Notes under the pieces: model-generated
What the model was told of the DNA's origin: nothing
Databases searched by the model: none
What the model saw: the letters and a program-made list of their open reading frames with translations, nothing else
Part shown: positions 52,495 to 59,952 of the stretch, piece after piece
Layout of the letters: each line of letters begins with the position of its first letter
How positions within the stretch are numbered: position 1 is the first letter of the stretch
Translations under genes and position numbers: made by a program
Source of the DNA: JASHSH01 sp036490215
Lineage (GTDB): Bacteria; Pseudomonadota; Alphaproteobacteria; Rhodospirillales; Magnetospirillaceae
DNA: 64,000 nt
NCBI GenBank assembly: GCA_036490215.1
Contig: DASXEH010000093.1
Coordinates: 62,001 to 126,000, forward strand
Direction: 5' to 3'

Positions 52495-52812
52495 TCAAAG
52501 TTGCTTCTTCATATTTTCGATGAACTCCTGGATTTGTGGAGCCGTCCAACCATTCTTTTTTGAATCGCGGATCACCCGAAAGAAGTTTCTCAAAACGAAC
52601 AGATCATGACTGCTGGCTTGGCAGACTTCGCAGGGGCCGCCCCAAGTACGCTTAGCGCAAGTGCATCTGTGCTCCACATTGCGAAGAGCTGCCTTCAACT
52701 TGTTCCGCGTATCTCTGACAGGCTTGGTATCGCTAATGGAGCTATCAAGCAGCCCCATGGCACCGATCTTTTCGAAAAAATCTCGCAATATGTTTTGTTC
52801 GGCATTCGTCAT
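52495..52812 (-). CDS. Small Cys-rich hypothetical protein, third gene of right-end operon
   Basis: A 105-residue helical product with a cysteine cluster, EHRCTCAKRTWGGPCEVCQ, suited to bind a metal, between two helical parts. The ATG overlaps the stop of the DUF4238 gene (ATGA), so its translation is coupled. Family unknown. Its constant place in the operon suggests a partner of the two larger proteins. Confidence 0.6.
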   Translation of the reverse strand: MTNAEQNILRDFFEKIGAMGLLDSSISDTKPVRDTRNKLKAALRNVEHRCTCAKRTWGGPCEVCQASSHDLFVLRNFFRVIRDSKKNGWTAPQIQEFIENMKKQL

Positions 52813-53723
52813 GGTTTGATTCTCTGACTCCAGTCAGGCACCCCTTCAAGTTTGTCAGCGGCCAGCGCCATTTCGGCACACACCAAATCAGGATGTCGAT
52901 GTGTGTACATGAGATCAATCGATTCTCGCCACAGCAGCACATTCAGAACGCCAGGGTTCGCCTCGATGTAGTATTGCCCGTCTGGCTCCGATTTGCGGTT
53001 GTCCATGACCAAGACTCGCGTCGGGCTGAGAGGGAATACGACCAGAGTCTGCGGGTTCCTAAAACCTCGAAAACCTAGTTCCGGATGCATAACGGCCACG
53101 GGATTGTCGGTCGCAATGAAAGTCGGCGCCTCTGAGACGAACATCGACCAGCGCATAGGCATCAAAATTTCAGCGAGCCACCGAGCGGATTGTATTTGAT
53201 CGATCCACATCCGCTTTACGTCGTCTTCATTGGCATCTCGATACTCAGGCCAGTTCGACGTATCCAATTCGTGAACCCGGCCGCGATATTCGAACGTCGT
53301 CGGTAGTTGAGGAAGATTCTTAACTCGATCGACGATCTGGCGGTGCAAGTCATGAGTCATCGCGAGCCGCAGAGGGTTACGAAGGAACATAACGGCTGCT
53401 AACAACGACAGGCTCTTGCGCATCGTCGGATCACAAAGGTCAACAGCACCTGTCGAGATTTCGGCCCAGCCGCGAAGGCCGAATAGTTGTTCAAGGGATG
53501 ACAGCTTTTCCTCGAACGAATAGTCGCGCCCCTTCGGCCCATTCGGCGCATATAGATAAAATTTTACGGCTACCTTCTCTATGGGCTTGAGCTCGGGCTC
53601 GCCCGCCGTCTTGCTCATCGTCCAGATTTTCGCTCGCCGGTCGGGGTCAGCCGCGAAGTTGCGCAGATAAGACTGCGCCACCCAATGATTTCGCTTCCGC
53701 TTCTGACCGCTCACTTTAGCCAC
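52809..53723 (-). CDS. DUF4238 domain protein
   Basis: A 304-residue product starting with the DUF4238 hallmark NHWVAQSYLRNFAADPDRRAKIW. Later conserved-looking parts are FIATDNPVAVMHPELGF and FPLSPTRVLVMDNR. DUF4238 proteins have no settled function. It starts with GTG at 53723, six bases after the nuclease stop, and is followed by an overlapping small gene, so the three genes form one unit at the right end of the element. Confidence 0.72.
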   Translation of the reverse strand: MAKVSGQKRKRNHWVAQSYLRNFAADPDRRAKIWTMSKTAGEPELKPIEKVAVKFYLYAPNGPKGRDYSFEEKLSSLEQLFGLRGWAEISTGAVDLCDPTMRKSLSLLAAVMFLRNPLRLAMTHDLHRQIVDRVKNLPQLPTTFEYRGRVHELDTSNWPEYRDANEDDVKRMWIDQIQSARWLAEILMPMRWSMFVSEAPTFIATDNPVAVMHPELGFRGFRNPQTLVVFPLSPTRVLVMDNRKSEPDGQYYIEANPGVLNVLLWRESIDLMYTHRHPDLVCAEMALAADKLEGVPDWSQRIKP

Positions 53724-53729
53724 TTCGCT

Positions 53730-54668
53730 CTATCGAAGAGTCACCCTGAAATTCGGATAAATCGACCGGAAGGTCTCTAAGATGGCATCGCGCGCTCGGT
53801 CAAGCTGTTGCACGGCACCATCTTGCATCATGAATACCGGGCAGTCTGATTTTCCGCATCCACAAGGCTTGATGCTTCCGTCTCTCAATCGGCCGACGAA
53901 TATGCGACGTAGTTCATCTACTAACCGGATGACTCGCCCTACTGCTTCTTTGAGTTGCGCGTTCTTAAGATGATGGACTGAGGGCAGGCGGCGAATTTCC
54001 GTGCCATCTCGCGTTCTCCAGATGCCGGTATTGAGAGCCGCTATCGTATCTTCGATAGCCTGACGGAAAGCGGGCAGTGAACTCTCTTGTTGAAAGGGAG
54101 TCCGAAAGGCAGGCCGGTCGAATACAGGGGCCATTAGGTCGAGTACGTCGTCGTCCGAAAGCCCAGGGAACTCATCGACGAATTTCTTAAGGGCTTTTTC
54201 GTTGTCAGGAAAAATCTCGCCCTTCACAAAACGCCGAAGCAGGTGCTCCGCGTGCAATCTCAGACGTTCCTCAAATTCGACGCCGGACCAGATTGTGAGA
54301 TAGTGGATGCCGAGTGCTTTCCCCGCTTCGGCAATCTCATCTCTCCTCTTCGCCGATACGGCACCACGGCAAAGGAATCTAAATGCTTCTGGTTTGCCGG
54401 TTGGGCTACCGATGGCCTTCTTCATATCGCGTTTGGCTTTCGGCAGCGTAAGAGCCGTGCGGTTTACGCACTGGATGATTGTCGCCCGGTCTATTCCATC
54501 GTCACCACTACCAACGCCGACAATGTCTCTGCCCAAGTCGCTGCCTGTTTGCCCAAACCAAGCGAGCTTCTTCCATCCGATTGCCAGATGGTACGCGAAG
54601 ACGAGGCGCTCAAATTGAACGCCGCTAAAATCTTCAAAATGAACTGGCTGGACCGTAACGTTAGGCAC
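53730..54668 (-). CDS. Restriction endonuclease-like (Mrr-type) protein
   Basis: A 312-residue protein. The N-terminal 90 residues look like an Mrr-type nuclease fold: FSGVQFERLVFAYHLAIG, then GQTGSDLGRDIVGVG (acidic site) and a beta strand ATIIQCVNR in the place of the usual QxK, so the lysine is not obvious. Residues 150-312 are helical, with a CGCGKSDCPVF cysteine motif near 275-285 that may bind metal. The start is GTG with GGGGGG upstream. It heads the operon with DUF4238 and the Cys-rich protein. Possible defence role inferred from location. Confidence 0.6.
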   Translation of the reverse strand: MPNVTVQPVHFEDFSGVQFERLVFAYHLAIGWKKLAWFGQTGSDLGRDIVGVGSGDDGIDRATIIQCVNRTALTLPKAKRDMKKAIGSPTGKPEAFRFLCRGAVSAKRRDEIAEAGKALGIHYLTIWSGVEFEERLRLHAEHLLRRFVKGEIFPDNEKALKKFVDEFPGLSDDDVLDLMAPVFDRPAFRTPFQQESSLPAFRQAIEDTIAALNTGIWRTRDGTEIRRLPSVHHLKNAQLKEAVGRVIRLVDELRRIFVGRLRDGSIKPCGCGKSDCPVFMMQDGAVQQLDRARDAILETFRSIYPNFRVTLR

Positions 54669-54833
54669 GTTGCCCCCCCGACAGAGACGCTACGCCTTTG
54701 TATGAAGCGCAGCCACGGGGTATCCGTTCAAAAGGCGCTCCCTAGACCATCAAGCCCAGTGGAGTTGACTAATCCCCCAAAATGCGGCATTGAGGATTCC
54801 AGCTTTTCCGGCGATTTGAATCAGTCGTTTTAA

Positions 54834-54851
54834 CCTTCCCCAACGGGAAGG
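54834..54851. repeat. Hairpin near the right end of the element
   Basis: CCTTCCC CAAC GGGAAGG, a perfect 7-bp stem. It lies between the start of the right-end operon and the arm-type repeats. It may shield the operon from outside transcription or be part of attR architecture. The rest of the gap 54669-54941 shows no gene. Confidence 0.5.
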
Positions 54852-54864
54852 AAATCGTCGTTTT

Positions 54865-54899
54865 TAGCACAGAAATTAGCACAGGTGATTTTCGCACAG
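54865..54899. repeat. Right arm-type repeats TAGCACAG
   Basis: TAGCACAG at 54865-54872 and 54877-54884, with a variant TCGCACAG at 54892-54899. Same octamer and orientation as at 29253-29271, about 70-45 bases from the core. Likely integrase arm sites (inferred). Confidence 0.6.
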
Positions 54900-54941
54900 G
54901 TAATTTCATCTGTAATATCAATATGATATCAATTGGTGCGG

Positions 54942-54954
54942 CGGACTTAAAATC
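54942..54954 (+). repeat. attR core, 13-bp direct repeat
   Basis: CGGACTTAAAATC, identical to 29163-29175. The upstream bases (GGTGCGG) belong to the element and do not rebuild the tRNA 5' half; the downstream bases continue as tRNA. Confidence 0.9.
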
Positions 54955-55002
54955 CGTAGACCCGAAAGGGTCGTGCCGGTTCAAGTCCGGCAGCGGGCAC
55001 CA
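54942..55002 (+). pseudogene. tRNA-Leu(UAA), 3' half, split by integration
   Basis: Continues from the core as CCGTAGACCCGAAAGGGTCG (anticodon stem end and variable arm), a T-arm with GGTTCAAGTCC, acceptor strand AGCGGGC, A and CCA. It pairs with the 5' half at 29135-29175. Without D-arm and 5' acceptor it cannot fold as a tRNA, and it has no promoter of its own here. Confidence 0.93.
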
Positions 55003-55021
55003 AATATCGCGAAGATATTTG
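55001..55021. terminator. Hairpin directly after the tRNA 3' half
   Basis: CAAATATC GCGAA GATATTTG, a perfect 8-bp stem beginning inside the CCA. It was probably the end structure of the original tRNA-Leu transcript; no T-run follows, so its strength is doubtful. Confidence 0.4.
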
Positions 55022-55398
55022 GGGGCAATTCGACGATTGCGACGGCAGCACGCCGGCCCTCTCCTGCAAAATCGTAATGAAGTGGTCGATCACCTCGCTC
55101 GCGCGTGTATCGGGGGGAATTCGAGGCGCTGCTCCCTATCTACCGGATTGCTGTCGCCCGGACCCTTGCGGTGCTTATTGATTTGCCAGCCATCCTTGCC
55201 TTCACCGGCACTCAAGATGAAAGCGTCGCGCGGGAACTGTCTCCAGGTTTTCACCCGAGGCACTTTTGGGGGGCAAGTTTGGGATACTTGTCACGCGGCG
55301 GCGTCGGAAATACTCGCACCGGAGTGTGACAAACCTGATTGAAGATACGGCGAAGTTCGCAATATTTACCGGCAAAGCGAGGGGCGCGCATCTGCGGT
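55022..55398. other. Gene-poor stretch right of attR
   Basis: 377 bases with no supported gene. A frame at 55105-55329 has no ribosome site and no family likeness. It may be decayed DNA between the tRNA and the VapBC pair. Confidence 0.4.
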
Positions 55399-55827
55399 TC
55401 AGGAAATAATCCGCAGCACCTTTTTTATGCGGGCAAAGTCACGATCATGCGTCACCAGCGCCGCAGCATTGATTGCTAGAGCACTCGCCGCCTGAACGGC
55501 ATCCGCCAGTTTGAGCCGCAACGACGCCCGCAATCGAGCTGCGTTTTCCGCGATGTCAGTATCGAGCCCGACGACTTGCCAGGATTCGAGAATGGCGCGG
55601 TAGCGCCGTGCGAGAGCATCGTCAGACGCTTGAAGTGGCCCCGTCAAGACTTCGGCAATCGTAATCGTGGTCACGGCGAAGCGCAGATGCCCCGCAGCAT
55701 GCGCCTCGAAAAGCGGTTTGAAGCGTGGCCCCAGTGTCCGATGATGCTCGAGAAAATAGATGATCGGCGCCGTATCGACCAAGAGCAAAGCTTGCTCCGG
55801 AAGCCCTTTAATATCTAACGGCTCCAT
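55399..55827 (-). CDS. vapC: PIN-domain toxin, VapC family
   Basis: A 142-residue PIN ribonuclease. Acidic site residues are readable in LLVDTAPIIYFLE, ITIAEVLTG, KLADAVQAASAL and LVTHDRDFARI. VapC toxins cleave RNA and stop translation when freed from the antitoxin. The gene overlaps the antitoxin by 13 bases, antitoxin first, the normal order. It lies just outside attR, so it belongs to the host side and not to the element. Confidence 0.85.
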   Translation of the reverse strand: MEPLDIKGLPEQALLLVDTAPIIYFLEHHRTLGPRFKPLFEAHAAGHLRFAVTTITIAEVLTGPLQASDDALARRYRAILESWQVVGLDTDIAENAARLRASLRLKLADAVQAASALAINAAALVTHDRDFARIKKVLRIIS

Positions 55828-56069
55828 TCGTCGCGAAGCTCTCGAATTTTGCGGGTGCTGCTTTTACCCCACAACCCTCGACCCGATCCCTCAACCGGAA
55901 GAAGCGGTTGCTGACGCTGGGTCACGCCTTGCGAATCGACGGGCACCAACGCGGCAACAGGGCGACCATGCCGCGTGATGATCGTCGAGCGACCGTGTTC
56001 GGCCGCTTCCAGAAGATCAGGCAGCTGGTTACGCGCCTCTTCGGAACCTTTGCGATCCATTGGTAGCAT
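55815..56069 (-). CDS. vapB: Antitoxin of Phd/YefM (VapB-like) type
   Basis: An 84-residue DNA-binding antitoxin: the N-terminal phrase EEARNQLPDLLEAAEHGRSTIITRHGRPVAALVP is the Phd/YefM fold, and the C-terminal tail (WGKSSTRKIRELRDEW) should wrap the toxin. Starts at ATG 56069 or 56060. ACAGT is repeated three times at 56086-56100 just upstream, a possible operator for autoregulation. Paired with vapC. Confidence 0.8.
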   Translation of the reverse strand: MLPMDRKGSEEARNQLPDLLEAAEHGRSTIITRHGRPVAALVPVDSQGVTQRQQPLLPVEGSGRGLWGKSSTRKIRELRDEWSR

Positions 56070-56085
56070 TCCATGCGAAAGCCGT

Positions 56086-56100
56086 ACAGTACAGTACAGT
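56086..56100. promoter_or_regulatory. Triple ACAGT repeat before the toxin-antitoxin pair
   Basis: ACAGT occurs three times in direct tandem, 17 bases upstream of the antitoxin ATG on the minus strand, within TACAGTACAGTACAGT. Toxin-antitoxin complexes usually bind such short repeats at their own promoter. Confidence 0.45.
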
Positions 56101-56266
56101 CAACGGCAGTTGCAACTCATTGTCGTTCTTCGCGACCGCCTTTATCGAGGCCTCACGAGGACTTGCCTTTGGTTTTGAGAAACCCAAATGGAAAAACCGT
56201 CGCCGTGCCAGCTTCTCACGTGACTGCTCGCCCGCCTCTCGTCCGGGAATAGAACCGTCCCGGACG

Positions 56267-56671
56267 TCAGTCGAACATCGCGATACAATCGATCTCGACA
56301 TTCACGCCCCTACGGTGGGGTGTGCCGCCGATGCAGGTGCGGGTGACGCGATCATTCTCGAAATAGGTGCGGAAGGTCTCGTTGAAGCGTGGGAAGTCCG
56401 CGACATCGCGTAAGACGACGCGGACATTCACCACATTGGCCAGCGTCGCGCCGCCAGCATCGAGCACGCTGAGCAGATTGTCGAGCGTCCGGCGCGTCTG
56501 CACCTCGATATCGCCTTCGATCACTGTCTTCGTTTCCGGATCGAGCGGCCCCTGCCCCGACACGAACAGCATATTGCCGAAGCGAATAGCCTGCGCGATC
56601 GGCGGCGGCTTCTGAAGGTCGGTGAAGCCGGTGGTGGGGGCATTTTTCGACGTGACGATCTGCTTGGGCAT
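56267..56671 (-). CDS. RidA family protein, first
   Basis: A 134-residue YjgF/RidA-fold protein with the family phrases QAIRFGNMLFVSGQGPLDPET, ANVVNVRVVLRDVADFPRFNE and the substrate-site region VTRTCIGG...GVNVEIDCIA. The usual IGVxRLP arginine context is kept as RVTRT. RidA relatives act as enamine/imine deaminases; 2-aminomuconate deaminase of 3-hydroxyanthranilate pathways is one. It lies beside a 3-HAO-like gene, so that role is possible. ATG 56671 preferred to the longer frame. Confidence 0.82.
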   Translation of the reverse strand: MPKQIVTSKNAPTTGFTDLQKPPPIAQAIRFGNMLFVSGQGPLDPETKTVIEGDIEVQTRRTLDNLLSVLDAGGATLANVVNVRVVLRDVADFPRFNETFRTYFENDRVTRTCIGGTPHRRGVNVEIDCIAMFD

Positions 56672-56694
56672 CGTGGCGATCCTTGCAAAGGCAA

Positions 56695-57204
56695 TCAGAG
56701 TACCGGCATCACTGTGCCGCAGGATTTGCACGTGCGCGCCTTGACACTGTCGAAGAAGCGCTTGTAGGCCTGCGAGACGGGATCCTTGGTATAGTCGTCG
56801 ACCAGAAACTGTTCCTCATGCAGGAACGCATCGCAGCTCGGGCAGAACCACCAGAATTTATCGATCTCACCGGCCAGGCGCTTGCGTTCGAGAATCAGGG
56901 CGAAGGCATCCGGAGGAAAGCGCGGCGAATGCGGCGTGCGCGAAGGCATGAAGTTGGTGGCGCCCTGCGGAATGACGCAAATCTCCTCCGTGCCTTCGGG
57001 CGTGCGGTAGTGGAGATTCATCGTCCCTTTGATCATGTAGGTGACTTCATCGCTGTCGTTCACATGGAACTCGCTACGGTATTCGCGACCACGGGCGACG
57101 AAGGCCAGAGACCCGGGTTCCTGCCACAGAACCTTGACCCGCCGGCCGCTGGCCGCCAGTTCTTCGGTGATTTCCTGCAGATTCAGCGCGTCCAGCTTTT
57201 GCAT
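56695..57204 (-). CDS. 3-Hydroxyanthranilate 3,4-dioxygenase-like cupin
   Basis: A 169-residue cupin of the 3-HAO family. By alignment in mind with the Cupriavidus enzyme, the iron ligands are H47, E53 and H92, with R43 and E106 at the substrate site. The second substrate arginine (R99 there) is F96 here, with an arginine at 95. The C-terminal rubredoxin-like iron site has C121, C124, C159 and C162. Substrate may therefore differ from 3-hydroxyanthranilate. Clustered with RidA, MBL and FAD genes on the same strand. Confidence 0.78.
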   Translation of the reverse strand: MQKLDALNLQEITEELAASGRRVKVLWQEPGSLAFVARGREYRSEFHVNDSDEVTYMIKGTMNLHYRTPEGTEEICVIPQGATNFMPSRTPHSPRFPPDAFALILERKRLAGEIDKFWWFCPSCDAFLHEEQFLVDDYTKDPVSQAYKRFFDSVKARTCKSCGTVMPVL

Positions 57205-57226
57205 CGATTTCTCCTGCCGCTGATCC

Positions 57227-58126
57227 TCAACTCCGTGTGGGCGCCACGAACTCGGGACGGAAGCCGTCTCCCGCGCGTTTGATCGCCGCGACATGTGGCG
57301 CGGCGAAATGGGTTGGGAACAGCAGCGCCTCATGGTCGCAGCAATGCTCCAGCACCTTGCGCCGCGTTTCTCGCGCTTGATCGGGCAGTTCGCAGAAACG
57401 CGTATTCCAGCCGGGTTCATAGACTTGAACCGGATGATGCAGAACGTCGCCACAGAATAAAGCGCCACGTCCATGATCGTTCAGCTTCAGGATGACATGC
57501 CCTGGCGTGTGCCCGGGCGACGGCTCGACCAGCATGCGGTCGTCGATCGCATGCGCGCCATCGAGCATCAGGGCCTGCCCCGATTCGATAACGGGGAGGA
57601 CGCTGTCATCGTAGACTCCCGCGCGGCCAGGCGCCTTGGCCCGGCGATCGCCGATATTGGGATTCCAATAATCGTGCTCGACGCGCGAAAAGAGATAGCG
57701 GGCATTGGGGAAGGTCGGCACCCAGCGGCCATTCTCCAGCCGCGTGTTCCAGCCGACATGATCGGTATGCAGATGGGTGCACAGCACGATGTCGATCTCC
57801 TCGGGCGCGGCGCCGGCGGCCCGAAGCCGGTCGAGGAATGGCACATTCAGCTGATGAAAGCGCGGCAACCACGGACGCTCCTTGTGATTGCCGGCGCAAC
57901 TGTCGAGAAGAATGGTGTGACGGTCCGTGCGAATCAGCCAGGAATGATTGCTGGTGATCAGCTTGTCGATGGCGGGATCGAAATGAACCGGCACCATCCA
58001 GGGCAGATGGCGATTGAAATGCTCGCGCACCACGCCGGACAGAAACGATTCGACCGTCGAGTCGTTGGGCCCAACCTGTTCTTCGATGCGAGTGACGGTG
58101 GTTTCGCCAATCGTCCAGGTCTGCAT
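57227..58126 (-). CDS. MBL-fold metallo-hydrolase
   Basis: A 299-residue metallo-beta-lactamase-fold hydrolase. The metal motif is CTHLHTDHVGW; further ligands are in PSPGHTPGHV, FCGDVLHHP and the final PTHFAAPHV. Its overall style resembles lactonase-like and arylsulfatase-unlike MBL enzymes of catabolic operons; the substrate is not known. It stands between the 3-HAO-like gene and the FAD oxidoreductase, 18-22 bases from each, so all are likely cotranscribed. Confidence 0.85.
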   Translation of the reverse strand: MQTWTIGETTVTRIEEQVGPNDSTVESFLSGVVREHFNRHLPWMVPVHFDPAIDKLITSNHSWLIRTDRHTILLDSCAGNHKERPWLPRFHQLNVPFLDRLRAAGAAPEEIDIVLCTHLHTDHVGWNTRLENGRWVPTFPNARYLFSRVEHDYWNPNIGDRRAKAPGRAGVYDDSVLPVIESGQALMLDGAHAIDDRMLVEPSPGHTPGHVILKLNDHGRGALFCGDVLHHPVQVYEPGWNTRFCELPDQARETRRKVLEHCCDHEALLFPTHFAAPHVAAIKRAGDGFRPEFVAPTRS

Positions 58127-58144
58127 CGCACTATCCTTCCCGAC

Positions 58145-59473
58145 TCAGCGCCGCTTGGCGCGTAAAGCATCGACGCGGTCCAGCGCGCCATAGGCGGCCG
58201 CCATCGCCGGCAGGAACCACGGCCGGCCATCGTAGAGCGGCGGTTTGGGGAATACGGGCTGGTCGAAGGCACAGACAGAGGTCGCGCATTCGATGATCTT
58301 CCGCGCCAGTTTGTGACCGAGATAGTTGGTCATCGCCACGCCATTCCCGTTGCAGCCCGCGATGTAATAGAGCCCATCCCGCCCCGAGAGATGCGGAATC
58401 CCGTCAAAGGTGAAGGCGACCTTGCAGCCCCAGGCATGGCTGATCCGCGCACCGTCGAGCTGGGGGAAGGTCTTCACCATGCGCCGATAGAGAACTTCTG
58501 CCGATCGCGCGGGCGTCACATCGGAGGGTGCCGCACGGCCACCATAGAGGAAGCGCATGCCGTCGGGCGTGCGACGGAAATAAGCCAGAAGGCGCTTACC
58601 ATCAGCGCCCGTACGCCGGCGCGGCAGCAACGCTTCAGCAACGGCCAGAGGCAACGGCTCGGTCACGATGATGTGGCTGGCCACCGGCACAACGCGCTGA
58701 GCGGTGCCCGCAGCGGGCAATCGCGCCGCATGGGCATTGATCGTCACGGCCACCGCATCGGCTGCGATCGCGCCGCCGGCGAAAGCGACACTGAATCCCT
58801 TGGCCGTCCGTTCGACGTGATGCACGACCGTATTGTCATGCAGCCGCACGCCGGCTTGGCGGCATAGTGCCACTAGCCCGTGCAGCATCTTGGCTGGGTT
58901 CAACTGCCCCGATCGCGTAACCACCATGGCGCCATGGAATGCATCGGACCCGATCTCGGCGGCAAGGTCGGCACGCTTCACCATATGGGCGCCGGCGTCG
59001 AACAAGCTGTTCATCCGATCGACGCGCGATGCCAGCGCGTCGTAATGGCGCGGCGTCGGCGCGCAGGAGAGCCGGCCCGGGCGAAGATAATCGCAGTCGA
59101 CTGCGTTATCCGCGATGAAGCGTTCCATATAGGTGACCGACTCGCCTGCGGCGCGCGCCAGCTCGGGAACGTTCGGCACCTTCGCACCGGCCCAGCGGTG
59201 CCAGCGCGCCACCTTGGTCAGGTCGATACCGAAGCTGACGCCGCCGCTGTTGCGGGCACTGGCGTTGAAGCCGAAAGCATCGGCTTCCAACACCGTTACC
59301 TCAACCCCATTGCGCGCCAGCTCCAGTGCCGTCGCTAACCCAGCAAAGCCGCCGCCGACCACCACCACATCTGAGCGCGCCGGTGGTGCCGCAGCCGGTT
59401 CGGCACGCGGCGGCGCCTCGTCCCACCAGATCGGCTGGGTGCGGAAATCGGTATTGGGCAGCTGACCACGCAT
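58145..59473 (-). CDS. FAD-dependent oxidoreductase, DAO family
   Basis: A 442-residue flavoprotein with the dinucleotide motif VVVVGGGFAGLATALELARNG near residues 35-55 and the GI-D-L region of glycine/D-amino-acid oxidase relatives (SARNSGGVSFGID). Its C-terminal YYIAGCNGNGVAM motif closes the FAD site. Such enzymes oxidise amines or amino acids. ATG 59473 or 59479 may be the start. In this cluster it may act before or after the dioxygenase on an amino-substituted compound (inference). Confidence 0.85.
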   Translation of the reverse strand: MRGQLPNTDFRTQPIWWDEAPPRAEPAAAPPARSDVVVVGGGFAGLATALELARNGVEVTVLEADAFGFNASARNSGGVSFGIDLTKVARWHRWAGAKVPNVPELARAAGESVTYMERFIADNAVDCDYLRPGRLSCAPTPRHYDALASRVDRMNSLFDAGAHMVKRADLAAEIGSDAFHGAMVVTRSGQLNPAKMLHGLVALCRQAGVRLHDNTVVHHVERTAKGFSVAFAGGAIAADAVAVTINAHAARLPAAGTAQRVVPVASHIIVTEPLPLAVAEALLPRRRTGADGKRLLAYFRRTPDGMRFLYGGRAAPSDVTPARSAEVLYRRMVKTFPQLDGARISHAWGCKVAFTFDGIPHLSGRDGLYYIAGCNGNGVAMTNYLGHKLARKIIECATSVCAFDQPVFPKPPLYDGRPWFLPAMAAAYGALDRVDALRAKRR

Positions 59474-59512
59474 CGTCAACGGCGCCCTGGTCCAACCGGT
59501 GTGGGGGCAAGA

Positions 59513-59914
59513 TCAATCATGCTTGGCCGCGATCACTTCGACTTCGAGGCGCAGCGCCGGTTGGGCCAGTTGTGAAACACCCAGCAAGGTCATCGCCGGG
59601 CGCGCGTCACCCAGATAAGGGTTGCGGGCCTTGGCGTAGAGGGGCTGCTCGGCGAGATCAACCAGATAGCTGATGATCTTGACGACATGGCTCATGTCCA
59701 TGCCTGCCTCGCGCAACAGGATGTTGATGTTCTCGAAGATGCGCACGGCCTGCGCGGCGATGCCGTCTTCGATCGTACCGTCCTGCCGCACCCCAACCAG
59801 ACCACAGGTATAGAGATAGCGTGCGCCAGGCTTCACCTCGATGGCGTTGCTCCAGGGGCCGGGCGGCGTGCGCAGTTCCGACGGGTTGACGCGCCGATTA
59901 GTGGTTTCAAACAC
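59513..59914 (-). CDS. RidA family protein, second
   Basis: A 133-residue RidA-fold protein: WSNAIEVKPGARYLYTCGLVGV, NINILLREAGMDMSHVVKIISYLVD, and the closing PAMTLLGVSQLAQPALRLEVEVIA. The start is GTG 59914 with GGAG upstream; the long open frame further up is not coding. It differs from the RidA gene at 56267, so the cluster holds two distinct members, perhaps one deaminase and one imine-scavenging protein (inference). Confidence 0.82.
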   Translation of the reverse strand: MFETTNRRVNPSELRTPPGPWSNAIEVKPGARYLYTCGLVGVRQDGTIEDGIAAQAVRIFENINILLREAGMDMSHVVKIISYLVDLAEQPLYAKARNPYLGDARPAMTLLGVSQLAQPALRLEVEVIAAKHD

Positions 59915-59952
59915 GAGAACGCTCCGTTCGATATCGCGATGACGATGGTGGA

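Larger units (their letters stand above)
29163..54954. mobile_element. Integrative mobilizable element in tRNA-Leu(UAA), about 25.8 kb
   Basis: Bounded by the 13-bp core repeats in the two halves of the split tRNA-Leu gene. The left end has a tyrosine integrase; the right end has matching arm-type repeats. Inside are a replacement tRNA-Leu with a group I intron, defence genes, ArdC, a coupling protein, a candidate oriT, MobC and a relaxase. No type IV secretion genes (VirB set) are seen, so transfer would need a helper. Many genes inside (for example 31-37 kb) are visibly less GC-rich than the host flanks. No replication gene or recognised excisionase was found. Confidence 0.9.

Noticed and set aside
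54243..54833. 196-codon plus-strand frame opposite the Mrr-like gene
   Set aside because: No ribosome site or family. The minus-strand frame has a nuclease-like motif, a good ribosome site and operon spacing.
29163..54954. Full conjugative element (ICE) with its own secretion channel
   Set aside because: A coupling protein, MobC and relaxase are present but no VirB/TrbB-type ATPase, pilin or core-complex genes were found, so an IME is the better call.
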